8,635 nt of DNA, taken from Cycloclasticus sp. (GTDB lineage: Bacteria; Pseudomonadota; Gammaproteobacteria; Methylococcales; Cycloclasticaceae). This document shows positions 1 to 5,553 of this stretch, one piece after another. Below the pieces are notes generated by a model that made no database searches, had not been told where the DNA came from, and saw only the letters and a program-made list of their open reading frames with translations. Positions within the stretch are counted from its first letter, which is position 1, and each line of letters opens with the position of its first letter. The stretch lies in assembly GCA_016764415.1 (NCBI GenBank), contig JAESRY010000169.1, positions 5,900-14,534 of the forward strand, read 5' to 3'. The position numbers and the translations under genes are program-made.

Positions 1-149
1 GAAACATTTTTATCTGTGTAAAAACGTACACCGCCCGACGTACGGCCTATATTATTCAATAATCCAATTTTTTCGTAATACCGCAACGTATCACCCGTTA
101 TCCCAAGCATGTCTCTCAAATCAGTTATTCGGTAGAGGTTGTTTTTCAT
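1..149 (-). CDS. MerR-family transcriptional regulator, N-terminal part (cut by window edge)
   Basis: Only the first 49 or so residues are visible; the rest lies beyond position 1. They form a MerR-type winged helix-turn-helix start: a helix (YRITDLRDMLGITGDTL) followed by the family hallmark LRYYEKIGLL and the wing region (RTSGGVRFYT). Family members bind a dyad between over-spaced -35 and -10 boxes and twist the promoter into an active form when the metal binds. The C-terminal effector site, whose cysteines would tell mercury from copper, zinc, cadmium or a redox signal, is not in the window, so the inducer cannot be named. The ATG lies 6 bp after the stop of the thioredoxin-fold gene and has no strong ribosome binding site, suggesting translation coupled to that gene. 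As the visible end of the Mer-like operon it is the obvious candidate to act on the operator at 1803-1833, which would make the operon autoregulated (inference). Confidence 0.85.
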   Translation of the reverse strand, partial: MKNNLYRITDLRDMLGITGDTLRYYEKIGLLNNIGRTSGGVRFYTDKNV

Positions 150-155
150 AGGTGT

Positions 156-416
156 TTACTTCGTTATTAATGCCTTGTTCAAAGCGTGTTTTATTGTGCT
201 TAATGTAGGGGCTCTTGTAAACGTAAGACGTCCATTAATGGCAATGCTTGGGCTTGATAAAACTCCTAGTTCTACTGCGTAATCAATCTCTTCAATGATA
301 TTTATTTCGCGCAAATCAATGCCCTGTAAGCTATCAACAAGTTGTTTAAGTGCTGTTCTAATCTGCCCACAATGCGGGCAGTTAGGGTTGGTAAATAGCT
401 CGACGTGAACGGTCAT
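156..416 (-). CDS. small thioredoxin/glutaredoxin-fold protein with CPHC site
   Basis: This is an 86-residue protein without signal peptide or membrane segment, so probably cytosolic. It begins with a beta strand (VHVELFT) leading into the redox motif C13-P-H-C16, and has the cis-proline loop SSPS (Pro56) before a strand (IAING). That is the minimal thioredoxin/glutaredoxin fold seen in short redox proteins of about 80-90 residues. The CPHC pair could reduce disulfides or bind a soft metal ion. Its ATG shares one base with the stop codon of the upstream barrel gene (TAATG), and there is no clear ribosome binding site, so translational coupling is likely. Its place between a MerT/MerP-type operon and a MerR gene suggests it receives or releases metal, or keeps thiols reduced, on the cytosolic side; this is inference from context. 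It is too short and lacks the domains to be mercuric reductase. Confidence 0.8.
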   Translation of the reverse strand: MTVHVELFTNPNCPHCGQIRTALKQLVDSLQGIDLREINIIEEIDYAVELGVLSSPSIAINGRLTFTRAPTLSTIKHALNKALITK

Positions 417-1009
417 TAATAGTGAAAGCGAACGCTAACAAGCACTTGTGTATGGTGTTGTTTGCTAACGTTTTTAACAAAACCCGCTTCAAGTACCCAT
501 TGCTGGGTAATACGTTGTAAACCTAAGGTTACTTGATGCGTCATACCATTATCTTCATGCCATCGACCATTCAACTCTATAACACTATCCTTTTCAGCGT
601 CAGGCGAGCCCCAATCTGGGTAATTTGCTGGACTAAGGCGATATTGCCAAGAAACATCGTAACGCCCCAAGTATTTGGTATAGACGCCACCCGCTTGCCA
701 AGCCGCATCACGTTTATCGTCTGTAGCTAAAATAGCACCTCCCAATAATGCGAATCGATCACTGCCATCAAATTTATCGTTTTGCCACGTTATATGTCGG
801 TACAACAGGCTAATGTCGCCTATTTGCTCGCTACCACCGGGTGATAAACGGTAAGGCAGGCCCATTAACACCGTTTGCTTATGGCTGATTCCCCACGCTA
901 AATTGGTAACAAAGGTATCTGTGTTTGTATCACGGTTATTGAGAAGTTGTAAGCGGACCACTTTGCCACCTTTTTCAACGGGTAGCGCAACGAAAGAACG
1001 AAGCCCCAT
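416..1009 (-). CDS. putative outer-membrane beta-barrel protein of the Mer-like operon (N-terminal export signal apparently out of frame)
   Basis: The 197-residue open frame is rich in short alternating polar/hydrophobic stretches (VVRLQLL, VLMGLPYRL, RYDVSWQYRL, WVLEAGFV). It ends in VLVSVRFHY, with the terminal aromatic residue typical of beta-barrel proteins recognised by the BAM complex. I cannot assign a named family; proteins of this look are usually annotated as a transporter or hypothetical barrel. The ATG at 1009 is the only in-frame Met start, but the protein then begins at MGLRSF with no signal peptide, which does not fit an outer-membrane protein. The frame stays open upstream to a stop around 1085, reading HSDKPSA just before the ATG and a hydrophobic run before that, but it has no start codon there. 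A plausible signal start lies in another frame (ATG near 1062). The real gene therefore probably starts around 1062 with a lost base in between. It lies just after the MerP-like gene and shares one base with the following thioredoxin-fold gene. Confidence 0.65.
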   Translation of the reverse strand: MGLRSFVALPVEKGGKVVRLQLLNNRDTNTDTFVTNLAWGISHKQTVLMGLPYRLSPGGSEQIGDISLLYRHITWQNDKFDGSDRFALLGGAILATDDKRDAAWQAGGVYTKYLGRYDVSWQYRLSPANYPDWGSPDAEKDSVIELNGRWHEDNGMTHQVTLGLQRITQQWVLEAGFVKNVSKQHHTQVLVSVRFHY

Positions 1010-1071
1010 AGCCGATGGTTTATCACTATGATAAAGAGTATGGCAGTACGCAAATAAGAATAAGGCATACG

Positions 1072-1377
1072 TTACTGGGGGGTGCTCATTTTACCCGGAG
1101 TAAAGCCAGAGTCGATAATGGCTTGACGAAGCGTATTTCCATCTAACGTTTGATCTTTTTTCAGCACAATGCGTGCTTTTTTTAGTTTAAGGCTAAATTC
1201 TACAGTTTTAACGGCCGGTAAAGCATTGAGTTTACGACTCAAGCCATCTTGGCAAAAAGGGCAGGCCATGCCTTTAATATTAATTTCTATAACGTGGTCG
1301 TTAGCATCATCAATCTCACTAGTTGCAAATGCCAGTCCGCTGAATGTTATTAAAAGGATAAAAATAAGATTTTTCAT
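1072..1377 (-). CDS. MerP-like periplasmic heavy-metal-binding protein (CPFC variant)
   Basis: Using the ATG at 1377 the protein has 101 residues. Residues 1-18 form a signal peptide (MKNL, hydrophobic core FILLITFSGL, AFA before the cut), so the mature protein is periplasmic. The rest is one heavy-metal-associated (HMA) domain with the metal loop GMACPFC (Cys39, Cys42), where classical MerP has GMTCAAC. Family knowledge: MerP binds Hg(II) with these two cysteines and hands it to MerT; related HMA proteins carry copper. A longer in-frame start at 1440 exists but is rejected, because its extra 21 residues lie over the end of the frame-corrected MerT gene and would hide the signal peptide. With the 1377 start the gene overlaps the corrected MerT stop as ATGA, the normal arrangement for coupled translation. 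The Pro-Phe between the cysteines makes the metal uncertain: mercury is suggested by the MerT neighbour, copper by the adjacent cop genes. Confidence 0.8.
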   Translation of the reverse strand: MKNLIFILLITFSGLAFATSEIDDANDHVIEINIKGMACPFCQDGLSRKLNALPAVKTVEFSLKLKKARIVLKKDQTLDGNTLRQAIIDSGFTPGKMSTPQ

Positions 1378-1795
1378 AAGCTGTCCATCCAAAGTCTTAG
1401 GGGGAGTAGTACAAACGCCATAAAAAAACCAACACCCCATATAGCTATAGAGCCTAATAAGATGCGTCGGTTCAATCGTTGATTTTTGTTACATAAAGCA
1501 GCGAGGTCGGGTCAGTAGGGCAGGCTCTACCAGACCGATACGCCAGCCAAGCTGATAGGCAGAGCATCATGGCGGATAAAAAGAACACCCAATTCTTATG
1601 TTCGCTTAACCAAATCAGTTGCGGGAAAGTACTTGTTAATGAAGCGACAGTTGCCCCCATGCCTAGGGTGACAAATAGAATGGGTAAGGCGCAACAAATA
1701 AACGTACTGCTGCTTGTGAGCAGGCTAAACCATGTGATGAATAAGCGTTTAGGTAGTTTTGAATCCGGCTTTAGCGTGTCGTGTTTACTCGTCAT
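1374..1795 (-). pseudogene. merT: MerT-type inner-membrane mercuric ion transporter, interrupted by a -1 frameshift
   Basis: MerT carries Hg(II) from periplasmic MerP across the inner membrane. As written, the frame from ATG 1795 stops at 1472 after 107 residues. It contains membrane helix 1 with the MerT vicinal pair (TFICCALPIL, Cys34-Cys35), helix 2 (about residues 68-86) and the first cytosolic-loop cysteine (RACPTDP, Cys92). The missing end is in another frame. Adding one base to the CCC run at 1509-1511 gives ACPTDPDLAALC, restoring the second loop cysteine (Cys102), then NKNQRLNRR and helix 3 (ILLGSIAIWGVGFFMAFVLL), ending in WMDSL at a TGA at 1374-1376. The corrected protein has 140 residues and its stop overlaps the MerP-like start as ATGA, strong internal support. 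As written, the product loses helix 3 and one cytosolic cysteine and is unlikely to work. The ATG lies about 7 bp beyond a predicted -10 box with no ribosome binding site, hinting at a leaderless message. The break may be a sequencing or assembly error. Confidence 0.85.
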
Positions 1796-1802
1796 ACCGA
1801 AT

Positions 1803-1833
1803 AGTTTATTAGTTGGAGTCGACTCAAAGTAAA
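1803..1833 (-). promoter_or_regulatory. MerR-type promoter/operator for the Mer-like operon
   Basis: On the minus strand there is a -35-like TTTACT (1828-1833), a 19-bp spacer and a -10-like TAAACT (1803-1808). The spacer is centred on the perfect palindrome GAGTCGACTC (1816-1825), which extends to TTTGAGTCGACTCCAA with one mismatch. A spacer of 19 rather than 17 bp with the dyad inside it is the signature of promoters activated by MerR-family proteins. Expected transcription start is at about 1795-1796, at the MerT ATG. Box matches are imperfect, and a TAATAA at a 16-bp spacing is an alternative -10. Binding by the MerR at the end of the operon is inferred. Confidence 0.6.
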
Positions 1834-1871
1834 GAGTTTATTCGCAGAAGATAAAATTATTTTTTTTGAGC

Positions 1872-1901
1872 TTGACAGTTAAATTAACTCAGGAGTAGAC
1901 T
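1872..1901 (+). promoter_or_regulatory. candidate promoter for the copper cluster, overlapping a ribosome-binding-site-like sequence
   Basis: TTGACA (1872-1877), an 18-bp spacer and TAGACT (1896-1901) make a reasonable sigma-70-type promoter with slightly long spacing. A 13-bp inverted repeat, AGTTAAATTAACT (1877-1889), lies against the -35 box and could be an operator. Transcription would then start at about 1908, exactly the ATG, giving a leaderless message. The same stretch holds AGGAG (1891-1895), 6 nt before a TTG at 1902, which is a ribosome-binding arrangement. Both readings cannot be true of the same transcript. Confidence 0.45.
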
Positions 1902-2246
1902 TTGGAAATGGTACGTATTCGACACATTATCTTTCAAAGCATACTTGTTATGAGTTTGCTCGTTTTGCCATTGCAGAATGTATTGGCTATGACTGATATG
2001 GGTTCATGTGATATGGATATGTCAATGTGCATGTCGGATATGGGTAATGCATCGACAACAGATGCTTCTTCTAGTATTGATTGTGGTGACAACCATTGTA
2101 ATAAATGCTTTCACGGAGCATCTTTTATACTAACAAATGCGGCCGTCATTAATGACATTAACGCACATCAACAGTCTACTGTTTTTGACAGTAGGTACCG
2201 TAGCTTTTATACCCCTCTAGACTCACCTCCACCCATTATTTCCTGA
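1902..2246 (+). CDS. small secreted Met/Cys-rich protein, probable periplasmic copper/metal binder
   Basis: I do not recognise a named family. From TTG 1902 the product is 114 residues; from ATG 1908 it is 112. The N terminus (MVRIRHIIFQ, then the hydrophobic ILVMSLLVLPL, cut near NVLA) is a signal peptide. The mature protein starts with a dense methionine cluster (MTDMGSCDMDMSMCMSDMG) and later has a C-x5-C-x2-C stretch (DCGDNHCNKCFH). There are five cysteines, and methionines are concentrated in the first third, which is typical of Cu(I)-binding sites in periplasmic proteins. The C-terminal part is polar and ends in PPPIIS. AGGAG at 1891-1895 fits the TTG start (6-nt gap), while the predicted promoter fits a leaderless ATG, so the start is left open. 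As the first gene before copA and copB it probably buffers copper or senses it for the operon. This is inference from composition and position. Confidence 0.65.
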   Translation: MEMVRIRHIIFQSILVMSLLVLPLQNVLAMTDMGSCDMDMSMCMSDMGNASTTDASSSIDCGDNHCNKCFHGASFILTNAAVINDINAHQQSTVFDSRYRSFYTPLDSPPPIIS

Positions 2247-2257
2247 TTTTTTTGGCT

Positions 2258-2281
2258 CGTTACTGACTGGTTTAAGTAACG
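2258..2281 (+). other. hairpin in the copA leader (first)
   Basis: CGTTACT (2258-2264) and AGTAACG (2275-2281) form a perfect 7-bp stem with a 10-nt loop, 12 bp after the stop of the Met/Cys-rich gene. It is followed by AT-rich sequence but no clear U-tract, so it is a weak terminator at best. It may be an mRNA processing or stability element between the two genes. Confidence 0.35.
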
Positions 2282-2292
2282 GTTATTAATTA

Positions 2293-2316
2293 ATTGGACC
2301 GTCGTTTTGGTTCAAT
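2293..2316 (+). other. hairpin just upstream of the copA ribosome binding site (second)
   Basis: ATTGGACC (2293-2300) pairs with GGTTCAAT (2309-2316) in an 8-bp stem with one G-U pair and an 8-nt loop (GTCGTTTT). It ends 4 nt before AGGAA (2321-2325), which sits 6 nt before the copA ATG. It could influence access to the ribosome binding site or protect the 5' end of a processed copA message. No known riboswitch pattern is recognised. Confidence 0.35.
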
Positions 2317-2331
2317 AATCAGGAAATTACA

Positions 2332-4211
2332 ATGGTATTTAAAAACTTCTTCCCTCAGGGAAATATTGACCTTTCAAGACGTCGTTTTGTAACGGGCGTC
2401 GCGGCTGGTAGCGCACTACTTGGCGCAGGCTTTACGCCTAGTCAGGTACTTGCAAGCAACCGCATTAAACAGCAAGCACAAACCCTAACGGGCACACAAT
2501 TCAATTTAACGTATAGCCCAACGCCGGTAAATTTTACGGGCAAAGACCGTTTTGCTACGGCGATTAACGGCTCTGTACCTGCGCCCATCCTACGAATGAA
2601 AGAAGGTGACCATGTCGAGTTAAATGTTAAAAACCAACTTGCTGAAGATACGTCTATTCATTGGCACGGCATTATTCTACCCAGTGGGCAAGATGGTGTG
2701 CCGAATGTTAGTGATGGCTTTGTGGGCATTAAGCCTGGTGAATCATTTACCTATAAGTTTCAGCTAAAACAAAGCGGCACGTATTGGTATCACTCCCATT
2801 CTGGTTTTCAGGAACCAACAGGGGCTTATGGCGCCATTGTTATCGACCCCATTGAGCCTGAACCTTTTAGTTATGACCGTGACTATGTGGTGCTTTTGTC
2901 TGATTGGAGCGATGAAAGCCAAATAATATGTACGCAAAGCTTAAAAAGCTATCCGATTACTACAATTTTAAAGAGCGAACCATTTTTGATGCGTTAAATG
3001 AAATAAGTGAAAAAGGTTGGGAAGGTTTTTGGCGCAGTCGCGGTATGTGGAATCAAATGCGCATGTCCGATCGTGATATTACCGATGTAACTGGATATAC
3101 CTACACCTATTTGATGAACGGGCAAACGCCGGATGATAACTGGACGGCACTGTTTAAGCGCGGCGAGAAAATCCGCTTGCGGTTTATTAATTCAGCAGCA
3201 ATGACTTTTTTTGATGTTCGTATACCGGGCTTAAAAATGACCGTTATTGCAGCCGATGGGCAGAATGTACAACCCTTTACAGTTGACGAATTTCGACTAG
3301 GCGTGGCTGAAACGTACGATGTGATTGTTGAGCCGAGTAGTGAACAGGCCTATAGCATTTTTGCTCAATCCATAGACCGCAGTGGTTTCACCTGCGGCAC
3401 ATTAACCCCAGACGCAGCGATGAAAGCACAGCCACCGGGAATGGATAACAATATTATTTTAGGTCATGGCGATATGGGTATGAGCATGTCGGGTATGGCT
3501 GGGATGAATCATGCTGAGATGAAAGGCATGGACCATAGCAAAATGTCCGGTATGGGTAGTATGAAAGGTATGGATCATAGCAAGATGTCCGGTATGGGTA
3601 GTATGAAAGGTATGGACCACAGTGGTCATAATATGGCGAATATGAAACCAGCTCCTGAATATGGTTCAGGTGCCGCTGGGTACGGAAGTAACAGGCCGGT
3701 TAAACATCAAGCAACTGAATTTGGCCCCCATATTGATATGCGCGCCGATGCACCCCAATACCGGCTTGATGACCCCGGCATTGGCTTGCGGGGTAATGGG
3801 CGACGTGTATTAACGTATGCGGATTTAAAAAACTTGTACAAAACTCCCGACCCTAGAGAGCCAGAAAGGGAAATAGATCTTCATTTAACCGGCAATATGA
3901 GTCGCTATATTTGGTCCATGAATGGCGTTAAGTTTGCCGATGCGCAGCCTTTAAAGTTTAAATTTGGTGAGCGCTTACGCATTAATTTCATTAACGACAC
4001 CATGATGAACCACCCCATGCACCTACACGGTATGTGGAGTGATTTAGAAACCGGCGACCCTGACTATATCCCACGTAAACACACGGTGATCGTGCAACCT
4101 GGATCAAAGGCAAGTTATTTGGTAACGGCAGATGCAATGGGCAGCTGGGCTTATCACTGTCACCTGTTTTTTCATATGTTGGCTATGTTTCGTAAAGTTG
4201 AAGTGAGCTAG
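2332..4211 (+). pseudogene. copA: multicopper oxidase CopA (PcoA/CopA type), interrupted by a -1 frameshift
   Basis: CopA is an exported multicopper oxidase that oxidises Cu(I) and binds copper in the periplasm. A Tat signal is present (SRRRFVTGVAAGSALLGAGF, residues 15-34; cut near VLA-SN). Domain 1 carries HWHG (His110, His112) and HSHSG (His154, His156), ligands of the trinuclear copper centre. The last domain has HPMHLHG and [11 protein letters not shown], supplying the remaining centre and type 1 copper ligands including the axial Met. Between them is a Met/His-rich segment (about 3466-3650) with a tandem repeat. The frame from ATG 2332 stops at 2997, and the remaining frame runs to the stop at 4211. 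Adding one C to the CC at 2919-2920 joins them as [23 protein letters not shown], giving 626 residues, a normal CopA size. The second frame's ATG at 2928 is internal and not a real start. As written, the product lacks domains 2 and 3. AGGAA lies 6 nt before the start. Sequencing error is possible. Confidence 0.93.
3525..3629 (+). repeat. 42-bp tandem repeat encoding Met/His-rich [14 protein letters not shown] units in CopA
   Basis: Two full 42-bp units (3525-3566 and 3567-3608) each encode [15 protein letters not shown] third partial unit (from 3609) encodes GMDHSGH. The two full copies differ at 3 of 42 bases, all synonymous (GGC/GGT, GAC/GAT, AAA/AAG), so the peptide is kept exactly. Each unit offers four Met and one His as potential Cu(I) ligands. 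Confidence 0.9.
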
Positions 4212-4214
4212 GAG
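4210..4214 (+). promoter_or_regulatory. ribosome binding site deciding the copB start
   Basis: AGGAG overlaps the copA stop (TAG, 4209-4211). Three ATG codons follow directly at 4215, 4218 and 4221. Only the third leaves a workable 6-nt gap, so translation most likely starts at 4221 (MKKILIL). Confidence 0.65.
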
Positions 4215-4220
4215 ATGATG

Positions 4221-4919
4221 ATGAAAAAGATACTGATACTCATAGGGTTGCTTATCTCAACTACAGCTATGGCGGGTGGGCGCGGAGATGATCCATTACT
4301 CACAAAATTCATGATTGACCGGCTTGAATATAGAGCGACAGAGGGTCCTGATCCAGTTGTTTTAGAAGGCCAAGCTTGGATAGGTAAGGACCTAGATAAA
4401 CTTTGGGTGAAAGTGGATGCAGAGCGAGTTAGCGGTAAAACTGAAGAGTTGGAACTGCAGTTTCTATACAGCAAAGCAATAGCACCGTATTGGGATGTTC
4501 AAGTTGGTTGGCGTCACGATAACTTACCTAGCCCCAATCGTGATTGGCTGGCGTTTGGGTTTCAAGGCCTTGCACCTTATTTCTTTGAAATTGATGCGGC
4601 CGGCTTTATAGGTGAAGGTGGGCAAACAGCGCTCAGACTTGAAGCTGAGTATGAAATTTTGCTTACCCAGAAACTTATTTTAACGCCTGAAGTAGAAGTT
4701 AATTTCTACGGTAAAGATGATATTGCGACCGGTGTTGGCGCTGGCTTATCAGATGTCGAGCTAGGGTTAAGGCTTCGCTATGAAATCAAACGCGAATTTG
4801 CACCGTATATTGGAATTAATTGGACAAGCAAGTACGGAAAAACAGCCGATATAGCAAAAATAGCCGGTGAGGATAAGTCGGATGCACAATTTGTGGTGGG
4901 CGTTAGAGCGTGGTTTTAG
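4221..4919 (+). CDS. copB: copper resistance protein CopB (outer membrane)
   Basis: CopB is an outer-membrane beta-barrel protein encoded next to CopA in copper-resistance operons, thought to bind or limit entry of copper. From ATG 4221 the product has 232 residues, with a signal peptide (MKKILILIGLLISTTAMA, cut before GG). Recognisable CopB features are DRLEYR near the start, GQAWIGKDLDKLWVKVDAE, ELQFLYSKAIAPYWDVQVGWRHD, LAPYFFEIDAAGFIG, a run of alternating barrel strands (LILTPEVEVNFYG), and a C terminus ending in a barrel-type aromatic residue (VVGVRAWF). Many CopB proteins carry a Met/His-rich segment between the signal peptide and the barrel; here it is absent and the barrel domain starts almost at once, while CopA carries a repeated Met-rich region. 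The start almost touches the copA stop, so the two are translated from one message. The frame is intact. Confidence 0.93.
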   Translation: MKKILILIGLLISTTAMAGGRGDDPLLTKFMIDRLEYRATEGPDPVVLEGQAWIGKDLDKLWVKVDAERVSGKTEELELQFLYSKAIAPYWDVQVGWRHDNLPSPNRDWLAFGFQGLAPYFFEIDAAGFIGEGGQTALRLEAEYEILLTQKLILTPEVEVNFYGKDDIATGVGAGLSDVELGLRLRYEIKREFAPYIGINWTSKYGKTADIAKIAGEDKSDAQFVVGVRAWF

Positions 4920-4962
4920 TGCCTAAATTAACGTTATTAATAATACAAAAGGACAGATACAA

Positions 4963-5553
4963 ATGAAAGCCAAAGGTTCTCTTAACAACATAGATGGCAA
5001 CCAATCAATATCGATTAAATTAATAGTTATAGCCTTGTTAAGTATTGCGTTATCAGCGCCTGCTTTTGCGGGTGGCTCTCATGGTGCTAGCTCATCAAGT
5101 TCTCATAAAAAGCCTTCTAAACGGGTGTTTTCTGAAGAGTACATGCCTCATTCTGAAGGACATGATCATGATGCGGGTTTAAGCCCGGTTGGCCGACCTG
5201 CCGCGCAACAAGAAGCGACAATGACGATTGAGGTTGGAACGTTCGATACGATGCGCTACGCATTCTTACCTGCCCTTGAGATAAAGCCGGGAGATGTTGT
5301 TAAGTTTGTCATTACCAATCAAGGGAAAATTCCTCACGAGTTTTCTATTGGCGATGAGGCCGAACAAGAAGCACACAGAGCGATGATGCGAAAAATGCCT
5401 GATATGGTTCACCAAGATGCCAGTACGGTAACTATACAACCAGGAGAAACAGAAATTCTAACTTGGAAGTTTAATACGGCAGACGTTGTGATTGCCTGCA
5501 ATATTCCTGGGCATTATGAAGCGGGTATGTCTAAAAAAATACAGCTTAACTAA
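4963..5553 (+). CDS. CopI-like periplasmic cupredoxin
   Basis: This 196-residue protein has a somewhat long N-terminal export signal (hydrophobic LIVIALLSIALSAPAFA, cut near residue 36). A Ser/Gly/His-rich linker follows (GGSHGASSSSSHKK), then a His-rich patch (MPHSEGHDHDAG, residues 61-72). The C-terminal half is a cupredoxin (plastocyanin-type) domain with all type 1 copper ligands: His125 in IPHEF, Cys179 in ACNIPGH, His184, and Met189 in HYEAGM. Cupredoxins with a His-rich N terminus in copper operons resemble CopI, a periplasmic protein important for copper tolerance. Whether this one transfers electrons with CopA or mainly sequesters copper is not visible. A ribosome binding site (AAAAGGA, 4947-4953) precedes the ATG by 9 nt, and the gap to copB is 43 bp without an obvious terminator, so it is probably the last gene of the copper operon. 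Confidence 0.88.
   Translation: MKAKGSLNNIDGNQSISIKLIVIALLSIALSAPAFAGGSHGASSSSSHKKPSKRVFSEEYMPHSEGHDHDAGLSPVGRPAAQQEATMTIEVGTFDTMRYAFLPALEIKPGDVVKFVITNQGKIPHEFSIGDEAEQEAHRAMMRKMPDMVHQDASTVTIQPGETEILTWKFNTADVVIACNIPGHYEAGMSKKIQLN

Noticed and set aside
533..730. Open frame of 65 codons on the plus strand
   Set aside because: It lies wholly opposite the barrel gene, has no ribosome binding site, and its product has no recognisable features.
1378..1440. Longer start for the MerP-like protein (MGCWFFYGV...)
   Set aside because: These codons overlap the frame-corrected end of MerT and would bury the signal peptide; the ATG at 1377 gives a clean signal peptide and an ATGA overlap.
2928..2997. ATG at 2928 as the start of a separate second copper oxidase gene
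   Set aside because: The sequence on both sides is one continuous CopA pattern once a single base is restored; the ATG is an internal Met in NNMYAKL.
4208..4474. 88-codon open frame on the minus strand over the start of copB
   Set aside because: It is an antisense shadow of an intact copB with no signal, motif or ribosome binding site.
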